Program-made: the position numbers and the translations under genes | NCBI GenBank assembly: GCA_019636445.1 | Contig: JAHBXO010000031.1 | Span: forward strand, 1 to 64,000 | DNA length: 64,000 bases | Direction: 5' to 3' | From: Gemmataceae bacterium | Lineage (GTDB): Bacteria; Planctomycetota; Planctomycetia; Gemmatales; Gemmataceae | Notes under the pieces: generated by a model | Database searches by the model: none | Seen by the model: the letters and a program-made list of their open reading frames with translations, nothing else | What the model was told of the DNA's origin: nothing | In this document: positions 45,689 through 56,470 of the stretch, in pieces | Layout of the letters: each line of letters starts with the position of its first letter | How positions within the stretch are numbered: the stretch's first letter is position 1

Positions 45689-46984
45689 TCACTTTTTCGG
45701 AGAGGGTGCAATCAGTTCGCGAAGGTCCGGCGCGACCGGCTGTCCCGGGAACGCCTTCTGCAATCCGTTCACGACGACCCGATCGGTCGGCGACAGGCCG
45801 GATTGAATGGCGACCATGGACTGGACGGGCAGTTCCGCGGCGTCGGGCGCCTTGGGATTGGCCCCGGCCCCGATTTTCCAGCCGGGTTCGGCAGTATCCG
45901 TCGATTTCGGCTTGCGCCAGAAGGTCTGCCGCACGACGTCCACGGTCTGCTTGCGAATCGTGTCCTTCTCCGTGAGGACGTAGACGTAGCGGCCTTCCTG
46001 ATCGGTCATGAGGGCGACTTCGGGGATGACCGGCAGGTCGCGGGCCGGCCCGTTGGGCACGCGAATCTTCGCGTAGAGGCCGGGGTAGAGTTCGCGGTTC
46101 TTGCCGTCGGGTCCGAGGGGATTCTCGAGTTCCCCACGGATGCGGACGGTGCCGGTGCCGGTGTCGACGCGGTTCTCGCGGAAGTCGATTTTGCCGATGT
46201 GGGGGAACCCGCGTTCGTTCGTGACGGCGACCTCCATGCGGACGGCGGCGCGGTCGGCTGCCTTGGATTGCAGGAAGTCGACGAGGTCGCGCTCGGCGGC
46301 GTCGAAGTAGACGTAGAGTTTGTCCATGCGGACGATGGTCGTGAGTAGAGTCGTTTCGTTTTGGCCGACGAGGTTCCCCTGCGTGATGAGGGTGCGGTTG
46401 ATGCGCCCGTCGATCGGGGCCTTGATGTCGGTGTATTCCAGCTCGAGTTCGGCGGTGCGTTTGGCGGATTCTCCGGCGCGTTCGTTGGCGAGCGCGGTCT
46501 TGATCTGCGCCTGCGCCACGGCGAGGAGCGCCTCCGCTTTGTCGACTTCGGCGGCGGACGCGGCCGTGCCGAGCGCTTTCTGACGCTTTACTTCCGCCTC
46601 GGCGAGTTTCTCCTGTGCCTTGGCGTTCGCGTGGTCGGCACGGGCGCGTTCGATGTCGGCCTCGGCCTTGGCCACCATCGCCTTGTATTCGCGCGGGTCG
46701 ATCGTGTAGAGCGGAGTGCCCTTTGTTACATCGACGCCGTCGACGAAATGGACCTTTTCGAGATAGCCCTTCACGCGGGCCCGAACCTGTACGGTCTCGA
46801 TCGCGTCGAGGTAACCGTTGTATTCGAGATATCCTTGCACCGATTGAATCACGGGTCGGCTGACCGTGACGGACGGGGGTGGCGGCGCCTTCGGGGCTTC
46901 GGCAGGGGGGCGGCAACCCGCCGTACAACCCACGAATATCGCCAAGATCGCCATCGCACGGCGGACAGTTCGGAACGGTGTCAT
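45689..46984 (-). CDS. RND periplasmic adaptor (membrane fusion lipoprotein)
   Basis: A 431-residue AcrA/MexA-like adaptor. MTPFRTVRRAMAILAIFVGC leads to a lipobox-type TAGC. The first beta-barrel/lipoyl half-motif is YLDAIETVQVRARVKGYLEK, the hairpin is a long Ala/Glu/Lys coiled coil (about 100-190), and the second lipoyl half is ELEYTDIKAPIDGRINRTLI. The adaptor links the HAE1 pump to an outer-membrane channel. Pump and adaptor are one operon, adaptor first. No local regulator is present; the 144-bp divergent gap upstream (46985-47128) has lower GC and should carry the promoter. Confidence 0.94.
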   Translation of the reverse strand: MTPFRTVRRAMAILAIFVGCTAGCRPPAEAPKAPPPPSVTVSRPVIQSVQGYLEYNGYLDAIETVQVRARVKGYLEKVHFVDGVDVTKGTPLYTIDPREYKAMVAKAEADIERARADHANAKAQEKLAEAEVKRQKALGTAASAAEVDKAEALLAVAQAQIKTALANERAGESAKRTAELELEYTDIKAPIDGRINRTLITQGNLVGQNETTLLTTIVRMDKLYVYFDAAERDLVDFLQSKAADRAAVRMEVAVTNERGFPHIGKIDFRENRVDTGTGTVRIRGELENPLGPDGKNRELYPGLYAKIRVPNGPARDLPVIPEVALMTDQEGRYVYVLTEKDTIRKQTVDVVRQTFWRKPKSTDTAEPGWKIGAGANPKAPDAAELPVQSMVAIQSGLSPTDRVVVNGLQKAFPGQPVAPDLRELIAPSPKK

Positions 46985-47128
46985 ATCGGAACTACCTCGC
47001 CATAGCGATAAACTTACAGCAGGATGATTCTACAAGAGCGGTCTACCTCGATTGTAGTTCGCCGATTGATCGCGAAATTCGTCCCAGGAAACGGATTCCT
47101 CCCCACCCGAAGCCAACGCGAGACTCCC

Positions 47129-48025
47129 ATGCCCATTTACCTTCGAATCCTGATTTTGGCGTTGTTATTCGCCGAACCCTCGAAGGCCGCCGAACCGATC
47201 CGGCACGCCTTCCTCGCCACAGGGAGTGAAACGTTCATCGTCGACGATTCCGGGAAGGCGACCTGGACCTACCCGCACCCCTCGCGCGACGGGTGGGTCC
47301 TTGAGAACGGCCATGTGCTCCTGGCCCTCGCCAAGAGCAAGACGTATCCGGGCGGGGCCGTCGTGGAGGTCGATCGGAAGGGTCAAACCCTGTTCGAGTA
47401 CAAGGGAACGCAATCCGAGGTGAACACGGTTCAACCGCTTGAAGGCGGGGCGGTCCTGCTGACCGAGGCCGGCGCGAAACCGCGCATTCTCGAGGTGGGA
47501 CGGGACGGGAAAGTCCGGGCCGAGGTGCCCATCCAGGCCCAGGTCAAGGATCATCATTTACAGACACGGATGACGCGCAAGCTCGCGAACGGGAACTATC
47601 TCGTGCCGCAATTGCTCGATCGGGTCGTTCGCGAATACGATCGGTCGGGCAAGATCGTGTGGGAGACCAAGACGCCGCACATGCCGTTCACGGCGATCCG
47701 CCTGCCGGACGGACACACGCTCATCGGCTGCACGCTGGGCCACCTCGTGATCGAAGTCGATGGGAAGGGAAAGGAAGTCTGGCGTGTTTCCAACGACGAT
47801 TTGCCTGGGAAGCCCATCAACGATGCCTGCGGCGTGCAACGGTTGGAGAACGGCAACACGGTCATCACGAGCCATCATGCGACGGCCGGGCAGGTGAAGC
47901 TTCTGGAGGTGACCCGCGCGAAGGCGATCGTCTGGACGCACGTGGACAACCGGAAATCGGGCATCCACCATTTCCAGATCCTCGATGCCGGCGGCAAGCC
48001 CGAGGGGAAGGTTTCCCTGCGTTGA
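47129..48025 (+). CDS. Secreted beta-propeller-like protein
   Basis: A 298-residue exported protein; ATG at 47129 gives the signal peptide MPIYLRILILALLFAEPSKA. The body is a series of short beta blades with a G-x-V-L or G-N-T-V-I turn (ENGHVLLALAKSK, ANGNYLVPQLL, PDGHTLIGCTLG, ENGNTVITSHHA) and W-x-Y/V endings, similar to PQQ-like or arylsulfotransferase-like propellers. Such proteins are frequent in planctomycetes, often with no known ligand. Its stop is 15 bp from the convergent DUF1501 gene. Confidence 0.8.
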   Translation: MPIYLRILILALLFAEPSKAAEPIRHAFLATGSETFIVDDSGKATWTYPHPSRDGWVLENGHVLLALAKSKTYPGGAVVEVDRKGQTLFEYKGTQSEVNTVQPLEGGAVLLTEAGAKPRILEVGRDGKVRAEVPIQAQVKDHHLQTRMTRKLANGNYLVPQLLDRVVREYDRSGKIVWETKTPHMPFTAIRLPDGHTLIGCTLGHLVIEVDGKGKEVWRVSNDDLPGKPINDACGVQRLENGNTVITSHHATAGQVKLLEVTRAKAIVWTHVDNRKSGIHHFQILDAGGKPEGKVSLR

Positions 48026-48040
48026 CTCGGCGTCGGGGAC

Positions 48041-49468
48041 TCAGGCCAGCAGTTCCCGCACGACGCGGCCGTCGTGCCCGTCGAGGAGGCTTTGCTCGGC
48101 TCCGTTGCGGCGGAAGACCAGTTTCTTCGCGTCCAGCCCGAAGAGATGCAGCAGGGTCGCGTGCAGGTCGTGGTGCGTCACGATCTTGTCGACGGCATGG
48201 TGGCCGAAGTCGTCGGTCGCGCCGTGGACGTGCCCGGCCTTGAAACCACCGCCAGCGAACCAGAGCGTGAATCCGTAGGTGTTGTGGTCGCGGCCGACCT
48301 TGGCGGTGCCGGCGTCGTTCTGGATGACGGGCAGTCGGCCCATCTCGCCGCCCCACATGACGAGGGTGCTGTCGAGCAGGCCGCGCTGTTTGAGATCCTT
48401 CACGAGTGCGGCGGCGGGCTGGTCGGTCTTCTTGCAGGCGGCGGGCAGGGCGGTGCGGATGGAACCGTGGTGGTCCCAGAACTGGTTTTGGGTGAAGACC
48501 TGGACGAATCGGACTCCGCGTTCGATGAGCCGGCGTGCGAGGAGGCAGCGCGTGCCGTATTCCGCCGTCGCCGGGTCGTCGAGGCCGTACATCGCCTTGG
48601 TCTTGGCCGATTCGCGGCTGAGGTCCATCGCTTCCTTCGCGGCGAGTTGCATGCGGGCGGCGAGTTCGTAGGTGCCGATGCGCGCGTCGAGGTCCATTTC
48701 CCCCGGCCGCGCCTGGCGGTGCTCGCGGTTCAGTTCGTTCAGGTATCCGAGGAGTTTCTCCTGCGGCGTGCCCTGGAGGTGCGGCGGGGCGTCGAGGTTC
48801 AGGATGCGAGGTTCGCGCGGGCGCACGCTGGTGCCCTGGTAGACCGCCGGCAGCCAGCCGTTCGACCAGTGTTCCGTCGTGCTCACCGGCAGGCTCACGG
48901 GGTCCGGCAGGGCGACGAACGCGGGCAGGTTTCGCGATTCCGAGCCGAGGCCGTAGCAGACCCAACTGCCAAGGACGGGGTGGCCGCTGACGATGCGGCC
49001 GGTGTTCAGGGCGTGAATGCCTTGCACGTGGTTGTTGACGCCCGTCTTCATGGAACGCACGACGCACAGATCGTCGGCAATGCTCGCGGTGTGCGGGAGC
49101 AGTTCGCTGACGTCGAGGCCGCTCTGGCCGTGCTTGCGGAACTTCCACGGCGAACCGAGGACCTTGGAACTGGCCTGCGCGGCGTTGTCGTACTTGATGG
49201 TGCCTGGGAACGGCTTGCCGTCGTACTTGGTCAGTTCCGGCTTCGGGTCCAGCAGGTCCATGTGGCTCGGCCCGCCCTGCATGAACAGCGAGATCATCGC
49301 TTTCGCCTTCGGGGCGAAGTGCGGCGGCCGGGGTTCGAGCGTGTAAAGCTTTCGTTCGAGGTCCGGTTTGGCCGGTTCGGCGAGCAGGCGATCGCGGTTG
49401 AGCAGGTAGGCGAGGGCGACGCTACCGACGCCGAACGTGGCGGAATGCAGGATGTCCCGGCGATTCAT
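48041..49468 (-). CDS. DUF1501 protein with Tat leader (copy 1)
   Basis: A 475-residue DUF1501 protein. ATG at 49468 gives MNRRDILHSATFGVGSVALA, a twin-arginine type leader; a longer start at 49498 would bury it. Conserved blocks are ISLFMQGGPSHMDLLDPKPE, VRSMKTGVNNH, CLLARRLIERGVRFVQVF and WGGEMGRLP...GRDHN, with fold similarity to alkaline phosphatase/sulfatase enzymes (Asp/His-rich metal sites). In planctomycetes DUF1501 genes are usually next to a DUF1549/DUF1553 cytochrome-like gene; none is present here. The substrate is unknown. Confidence 0.92.
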   Translation of the reverse strand: MNRRDILHSATFGVGSVALAYLLNRDRLLAEPAKPDLERKLYTLEPRPPHFAPKAKAMISLFMQGGPSHMDLLDPKPELTKYDGKPFPGTIKYDNAAQASSKVLGSPWKFRKHGQSGLDVSELLPHTASIADDLCVVRSMKTGVNNHVQGIHALNTGRIVSGHPVLGSWVCYGLGSESRNLPAFVALPDPVSLPVSTTEHWSNGWLPAVYQGTSVRPREPRILNLDAPPHLQGTPQEKLLGYLNELNREHRQARPGEMDLDARIGTYELAARMQLAAKEAMDLSRESAKTKAMYGLDDPATAEYGTRCLLARRLIERGVRFVQVFTQNQFWDHHGSIRTALPAACKKTDQPAAALVKDLKQRGLLDSTLVMWGGEMGRLPVIQNDAGTAKVGRDHNTYGFTLWFAGGGFKAGHVHGATDDFGHHAVDKIVTHHDLHATLLHLFGLDAKKLVFRRNGAEQSLLDGHDGRVVRELLA

Positions 49469-49538
49469 GCGCGAACCTCGTCGTAGGCAAACTTTCATGG
49501 TACCGCTTTCACGTGGATGTCGAAAGCGGGAAAACGCA

Positions 49539-51902
<2,364 letters not shown>

Positions 51903-51962
51903 GACGGAACTCGGTGGGGCGGGCTTCAGCGCAGGTTATGCGCGAAGTGGAATCGGACAAGC

Positions 51963-51980
51963 CGCACTACGGACAATCGC
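51963..51980. repeat. 18-bp direct repeat, left copy
   Basis: CGCACTACGGACAATCGC occurs here and again at 52085-52102, flanking the palindrome at 51993-52070 at distances of 12 and 14 bp. It is either a boundary duplication of an inserted element or a paired binding site between two divergent genes. Confidence 0.9.
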
Positions 51981-51992
51981 AATCGAGATTTC

Positions 51993-52070
51993 GACTTCCG
52001 AAGTCCGGTTTCGACTTCGGAAGTCCCCCGAGCATTCGACTTCCGAAGTCGAAACCGGACTTCGGAAGTT
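51993..52070. repeat. 78-bp double palindrome, copy 2
   Basis: Same architecture as 14173-14250: 33-nt arms (51993-52025, 52038-52070), a 12-nt loop (52026-52037), four GACTTC(C/G)GAAGTC units. The inner joints are CGGTTTC and GAAACCG instead of CGGCTTC and GAAGCCG, a paired change that keeps the stem. Only the last base of the right arm is mismatched (GAAGTT). Confidence 0.95.
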
Positions 52071-52084
52071 GGTCTTCCCCATGA

Positions 52085-52102
52085 CGCACTACGGACAATC
52101 GC
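52085..52102. repeat. 18-bp direct repeat, right copy
   Basis: Exact copy of CGCACTACGGACAATCGC at 51963-51980. It lies 43 bp before the aminotransferase start codon, where a promoter or operator could also be. Confidence 0.9.
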
Positions 52103-52145
52103 CGGCATTTCCCGACAATGAAGGAACACACCCGGAGACCGACCG

Positions 52146-53525
52146 ATGACGGTCATTCGACACGCCGACGAACCCGCCGCGAACGCCGAACGCGAATCGG
52201 TCATGCGGCTCGAACCACGAAGCCTGCGGACCTTCACGCCGACGCAGGCCGTCATCGCCAAAAGCGCCGGCACCTACCACTGGACGCCCGACGGCCGCCG
52301 TCTTTACGACTTCAGCTCCGGCGTACTCGTCTCGAACCTCGGCCACAACCCCACGCGCTGGACGTCACGTTTCTTAGACATGATGGGTTGGAATCAGGAG
52401 GCAGGAGGCAGGAGGCAGGAGGCAGGAGGTTACTTTCCGGCCGTCCCGATGACGGCCTACAACGCCATCACGCCGCTCGAAGCCGAGGCGAATCGGCGAC
52501 TCGTCGCCATGCTGAAGCGATGCCCCGGCGGGAACCGGCTCGAGAACGTGCTCTGGGCCGCGTCCGGCTCCGAGGCGATCCAGAAGGCGCTCTGGGCCGC
52601 GATGGCGCGGGATAAGACGCGCCCGATGATCCTCGCCACCCGCTTCGGCTTCCACGGCAAGAAAGGCCTCTCGTGCGCCGTCACCGGCAGCGAGACCGAC
52701 TCCGAGCGCGACCCGCGCGTGAAGTTCGTCTCCTTCCCGATGGCCGAGTGCCGCGACGTGTCGATGCGGAACGAGCCGTTCGACCCCACGCCGTATCGCA
52801 AGGAACTCGACGCCCTCTGGCAGCAGTACGGTGCGAAACTCGGCTGCCTCATCACTGAGCCGTATCTTGGCGGCGGAGGCTCGTACCACCCGCCGAAGGC
52901 GTACCTGCAAACGCTCCAACAATTCTGCCGAGAGAAGGACCTCGTCTTCATCCTCGACGAAGTGCAGGCGAACTTCGGCCGCACCGGCAAGATGTTCGCC
53001 TTCGAGGCCTACGGCCTCGAACCCGATCTCGTGGTGCTGGGCAAGGGCCTCGGCAACGGGGTGCCGGTCGCGGCGGTCGTGGGTCGAGCCGACATCTTCA
53101 ACGCGCTCGATTACGGCGAGACGTCCGACACCTGGAGCGCGAATCCGATCAGCTCCGCGGCCGTGCTGGCGACGATCGACGAGTTCGAGGCGCGGGACGT
53201 GCTGGGCGCGATGGCGGAACCCTCGCGGATCATCGAGGCCGGGCTCGTGCGGTTGAAGACGCTTCCGTTCGTGGGGGCCGTGCGCGGCGAAGCCGGCGGA
53301 ATGGTCTGGGGCGTCGAGTTTCAGGACCACGCTGGCAAGACCGGGCCGGAATGGGCGAACGCCTTCGTCCTCGCGGCGTATCGCGGGAATGGGAAGGACG
53401 GCGTGCACCTCCTTGGGCCGCTCTCGAAGAAAGTCGTGCGCGTCGCTCCGCCGCTCACCATCACCGTCGACGAGGCGAAACACTCGATGGATTTGCTCGA
53501 AAGCGTCGCGGCGGGGCTGGCATGA
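52146..53525 (+). CDS. Class III PLP-dependent aminotransferase with internal heptamer repeat
   Basis: A 459-residue fold-type I aminotransferase. Family blocks: YDFSSGVLVSNLGHNP, VLWAASGSEAIQKALWAAM, ITEPYLGGGGSY, FILDEVQANFGRTGKMFAFE (the Asp contacts the PLP pyridine N) and VVLGKGLGNGVPVAAVVG, whose Lys should carry PLP. It likely transfers an amino group between an omega-amine or amino acid and an oxo acid in the cytoplasm. Residues 82-97 (GWNQEAGGRRQEAGGY region) are encoded by five tandem CAGGAGG copies and look like an insertion in a loop between the N-terminal strand and the first helix of the large domain. The next gene overlaps its stop by ATGA. Confidence 0.92.
   Translation: MTVIRHADEPAANAERESVMRLEPRSLRTFTPTQAVIAKSAGTYHWTPDGRRLYDFSSGVLVSNLGHNPTRWTSRFLDMMGWNQEAGGRRQEAGGYFPAVPMTAYNAITPLEAEANRRLVAMLKRCPGGNRLENVLWAASGSEAIQKALWAAMARDKTRPMILATRFGFHGKKGLSCAVTGSETDSERDPRVKFVSFPMAECRDVSMRNEPFDPTPYRKELDALWQQYGAKLGCLITEPYLGGGGSYHPPKAYLQTLQQFCREKDLVFILDEVQANFGRTGKMFAFEAYGLEPDLVVLGKGLGNGVPVAAVVGRADIFNALDYGETSDTWSANPISSAAVLATIDEFEARDVLGAMAEPSRIIEAGLVRLKTLPFVGAVRGEAGGMVWGVEFQDHAGKTGPEWANAFVLAAYRGNGKDGVHLLGPLSKKVVRVAPPLTITVDEAKHSMDLLESVAAGLA
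52395..52429 (+). repeat. Five-copy heptanucleotide tandem repeat CAGGAGG
   Basis: Five perfect tandem copies of CAGGAGG lie inside the aminotransferase frame. Because 7 is not a multiple of 3, gain or loss of one or two copies shifts the frame; a change of three copies keeps it. Heptamer tandem repeats of this kind (STRR) are known from cyanobacteria. The repeat also contains GGAGG, a Shine-Dalgarno-like core. Confidence 0.97.
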
Positions 53526-53836
53526 CCGATCCGCTGCGGGAACTGATCGACACGGCGCTCGAACTGATGAACCATTCCTTCGCACCGCCCGGCGACGTCG
53601 CCGCGGCGCGATTGGAGTTTTACCACCAGTTCCGCAAGCTCTGGGACCGCGGCATCCCCGTCGGCATGGGTCTGGGCCATCTGGTCGTGAAGTCCGACGG
53701 GGATCGGCTGATCGTCGAACGGATCGCGGAGAGGGGCCAACCGGGCGAAACGCTTGCGGAGATTTCGTTCGCCGGGACAAGTCAGGGAAATCGCATCGCG
53801 GTCGCCCACGACGGCCGCCGCTGGCACATCTCGTAA
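53522..53836 (+). CDS. Hypothetical protein coupled to the aminotransferase
   Basis: A 104-residue protein whose ATG overlaps the preceding stop (ATGA), so it is translationally coupled. N-terminal helices (RELIDTALELMNHSFAPPGD, ARLEFYHQFRKLWDRG) are followed by a small beta sheet (GHLVVKSDGDRLIVERI; GNRIAVAHDGRRWHIS). No signal peptide, metal motif or known family. It may assist or regulate the aminotransferase. Confidence 0.7.
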   Translation: MTDPLRELIDTALELMNHSFAPPGDVAAARLEFYHQFRKLWDRGIPVGMGLGHLVVKSDGDRLIVERIAERGQPGETLAEISFAGTSQGNRIAVAHDGRRWHIS

Positions 53837-53840
53837 CAAG

Positions 53841-54527
53841 TCACCAGGAATTGAATCGACCTGTCAGTTCCTTCAGTAACCCGATGCGGTCAATTTCGGG
53901 ATGCAATCCGTGCGGATCGAGAAGAATCGCCCGCATCCCCATCGCGCAGGCACCACGGTAATCGTTCTCGAGATCGTCACCGACGTAGACCACGCATTCG
54001 GGCGTCACGCCGTTCAAGATTCCGACAATCTCCGAAAAAAAATAGCCCGATGGCTTTCGATACCTGACTTGCGAACTGACGACGACGTTCCGCTTGAGTG
54101 GCGTCAGTTCCTGGAACGAATTGACGATTCGCAGGAGCCGCTGGTCGAAGTTGGATGCAAGCCCGAGCACGAGGCCGCGATCGCGGAGCGCATCGAATAC
54201 GGCCGCGGCGTTCGGATCGACGGTCCACGCTTCCGGCTGGGCGAAATGATCCCACAACTGCGGGAAGCAACTCGCGTTGCCGAGCGTCGCCGAAACGATG
54301 TTCCGCCAGCGTTCGAATTCGCGTGCTTCGGACGTGACCCAGTCTGCGGCGCGGTCTCGCTCCTCCTCCGCTCGAAATGCGGCACGGAACCGCCGGGCGA
54401 TCTCGGCCTCGTCGAGTGCGATTCCGTGGCGGGCCGCCACGGCCGCATACGTCCGCGCCGGCGGTTCGGCCGGGTGGATCAGCGTGCCGACGGCGTCGAA
54501 GATCACGGCCCGAACGTCGTGGTTCAT
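53841..54527 (-). CDS. HAD-superfamily hydrolase
   Basis: A 228-residue HAD hydrolase; ATG at 54527 gives MNHDVRAVIFDAVGTLIHPA. Motif I is AVIFDAVGTL, where the second catalytic Asp of the usual D-x-D is replaced by Val; the first Asp nucleophile remains. Motif II is GLASNFD, the motif III lysine is in RYRKPSGYFF, and motif IV is VVYVGDDLENDYRGACAMG. An alpha-helical cap is inserted between motifs I and II. DxV forms occur in HDHD3-like and haloacid-type members, which differ from phosphatases by lacking the second Asp; the activity is therefore uncertain. Its start codon lies 12 bp from the divergent DUF1643 start. Confidence 0.88.
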   Translation of the reverse strand: MNHDVRAVIFDAVGTLIHPAEPPARTYAAVAARHGIALDEAEIARRFRAAFRAEEERDRAADWVTSEAREFERWRNIVSATLGNASCFPQLWDHFAQPEAWTVDPNAAAVFDALRDRGLVLGLASNFDQRLLRIVNSFQELTPLKRNVVVSSQVRYRKPSGYFFSEIVGILNGVTPECVVYVGDDLENDYRGACAMGMRAILLDPHGLHPEIDRIGLLKELTGRFNSW

Positions 54528-54539
54528 ACGATTCAACTT

Positions 54540-55025
54540 ATGCTTGCCGACGCGCTGTTCTCGCCCTGCGGCTTGTATCGCTACCGGCTCTCGCGGTTGT
54601 GGGATCGCGACCGCCCGCTCGCCGCGTTCGTCATGTTGAACCCGTCCACGGCGGACGCGACGACCGACGACCCCACCATCCGCTGCTGCGTCCGGCTCGC
54701 CGAACGCGAAGGCTTCGGCGGCATCCGCGTCGTCAACCTCTTCGCCTTTCGCACGCCGGACCGATTGGAACTGGACGCCGTTTCCGATCCCGTTGGCCCC
54801 GCGAACGACCGGCACATCCGCGCCGCGGTCCGCGCCGCCGACGTCTGCATCCTCGCGTGGGGCGGCTACCTGCCAGCGCCCGATCGCGCGAATCGCGTGC
54901 TCGCGCTGCTCAAGAAGTCGAAGACTCCGCTAAAATGCATCGAGATGATCGGCCCCGCCGGGAATCGCCAGCCGCGGCACCCACTCTACCTTCGCCGCAC
55001 CGCGACCCTCGTCGATTTTCCATGA
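54540..55025 (+). CDS. DUF1643 protein
   Basis: A 161-residue protein that matches DUF1643 over its length: YRYRLSRLWDRDRPLAAFVM, LNPSTADATTDDPTIRCCVR, GFGGIRVVNLFAFRTPD and AWGGYLPAPDRANRV. The N-P-S-T-A-D motif is the family hallmark. Biochemical function is unknown. I chose ATG at 54540; the family N-terminus begins shortly after, so later starts are unlikely. DUF1501 copy 2 follows 7 bp downstream. Confidence 0.9.
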   Translation: MLADALFSPCGLYRYRLSRLWDRDRPLAAFVMLNPSTADATTDDPTIRCCVRLAEREGFGGIRVVNLFAFRTPDRLELDAVSDPVGPANDRHIRAAVRAADVCILAWGGYLPAPDRANRVLALLKKSKTPLKCIEMIGPAGNRQPRHPLYLRRTATLVDFP

Positions 55026-55032
55026 GACGACC

Positions 55033-56466
55033 ATGACCGAACACGCCATCCTGCCCGCTGCGAACCGCCGCCTGTTCCTCCGACAGTCCGCTCTCGGCCT
55101 TGGCGGGATCGCGCTCGGCTCGCTGCTCGCGAACGAATCGCGAGCGGAAGCCCTCAAGGGTGTGCTGGAGAAGCCGCACCACGAACCGAAAGCAAAGCGG
55201 ATCATCTACCTCTTCATGGCCGGCGGGCCGAGCCAACTCGACCTCTACGACCACAAGCCGCTCCTCGTCGAGAAGAACGGTACCGACCTGCCCGAGAGCG
55301 TGCGCAAGGGCCAGCGACTCACCGGCATGTCCGGCAACCAGGCGACGCTGCCACTCGCCGGCTCCATCTTCCAATTCGCGAAGCACGGGAAGAGTGGTGC
55401 GACGGTCAGCGACCTGCTGCCGAACATCGCATCGATGGCGGACGACCTCACCTTCGTGAAGTCGTGCTACACCGAAGCGATCAACCACGACCCCGCCATC
55501 ACCTTCTTCCAGACCGGCCACCAGATCGCCGGCCGGCCGAGTTTCGGCGCGTGGCTCTCCTACGGCCTCGGCAGCGCGAACGAGAACCTCCCGGCCTTCG
55601 TCGTCCTCGTCTCCAAGGACCGCACCGAACAGGGCCTTTACGCACGCCTCTGGGGGAATGGTTTCCTGCCGAGCGTTCATCAGGGCGTGCAGTTCCGCAG
55701 CGGCAAGGACCCCGTGCTCTATCTGCAGAATCCCGACGGCGTCAGCGCCGAGGGCCGTCGCAAGATGCTCGACCGCCTGAAGGAACTGCACGCGATCCAG
55801 GGCGAAGCCGAGGGCGATCCGGAGATCGCGGCGCGAGTGGCGCAGTACGAGATGGCCTACCGGATGCAGACGAGCGTGCCGGACGTGATGGACTTCTCGA
55901 AGGAGCCGAAGGACATCTTCGACCTCTATGGTGAGGATGCGAAGAAGCCCGGAACGTTCGCCGCGAACTGCCTGCTCGCCCGACGGCTGGCGGAGCGGAA
56001 CGTGCGGTTCATCCAGCTCTACCACCCCGGCTGGGACCACCACGGCGGATTGCCCGGCGGCATCCGGCGCCAAGCGAAGGACATCGATCGGGCCTGCTAC
56101 GGGTTGATCCAGGATTTGAAGCGGACTGGGATGCTGAAGGACACGCTCGTCGTTTGGGGCGGCGAGTTCGGCCGCACGAACTACAGCCAGGGGAAGCTGA
56201 CCGCCGACAACTACGGGCGGGACCACCATCCGCGCTGCTTCTCGATGTGGTTCGCCGGCGGCGGCATGAAGCCGGGAATCACTTATGGTTCCACCGACGA
56301 TTACGGCTACAACGTGGCTGAGAACGGCGTCCACGTCCACGACGTGCAGGCGACCCTGCTGCATCTGCTCGGCATCGACCACACGAAACTGACGTACAAG
56401 TTCCAGGGCCGCTATTACCGGCTCACGGACGTGCACGGCGAACTCGTGAAGCCGATCCTCGCCTGA
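55033..56466 (+). CDS. DUF1501 protein with Tat leader (copy 2)
   Basis: A 477-residue DUF1501 protein with the leader NRRLFLRQSALGLGGIALGS, a twin-arginine motif. The family blocks IIYLFMAGGPSQLDLYDHKP, CYTEAINHDPAITFFQTGHQ, NCLLARRLAERNVRFIQLY, GWDHHGG, WGGEFGRTNY and GRDHHPRCFSMWFAGGGM are all present. It differs from copy 1 enough to belong to another subgroup, the one usually following a DUF1549/DUF1553 gene; here DUF1643 precedes it instead. Confidence 0.93.
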   Translation: MTEHAILPAANRRLFLRQSALGLGGIALGSLLANESRAEALKGVLEKPHHEPKAKRIIYLFMAGGPSQLDLYDHKPLLVEKNGTDLPESVRKGQRLTGMSGNQATLPLAGSIFQFAKHGKSGATVSDLLPNIASMADDLTFVKSCYTEAINHDPAITFFQTGHQIAGRPSFGAWLSYGLGSANENLPAFVVLVSKDRTEQGLYARLWGNGFLPSVHQGVQFRSGKDPVLYLQNPDGVSAEGRRKMLDRLKELHAIQGEAEGDPEIAARVAQYEMAYRMQTSVPDVMDFSKEPKDIFDLYGEDAKKPGTFAANCLLARRLAERNVRFIQLYHPGWDHHGGLPGGIRRQAKDIDRACYGLIQDLKRTGMLKDTLVVWGGEFGRTNYSQGKLTADNYGRDHHPRCFSMWFAGGGMKPGITYGSTDDYGYNVAENGVHVHDVQATLLHLLGIDHTKLTYKFQGRYYRLTDVHGELVKPILA

Positions 56467-56470
56467 GTCA

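Noticed and set aside
53901-54539. N-terminal extension of the DUF1643 gene
   Set aside because: The upstream frame overlaps the antisense HAD gene; the DUF1643 family N-terminus begins at 54540.
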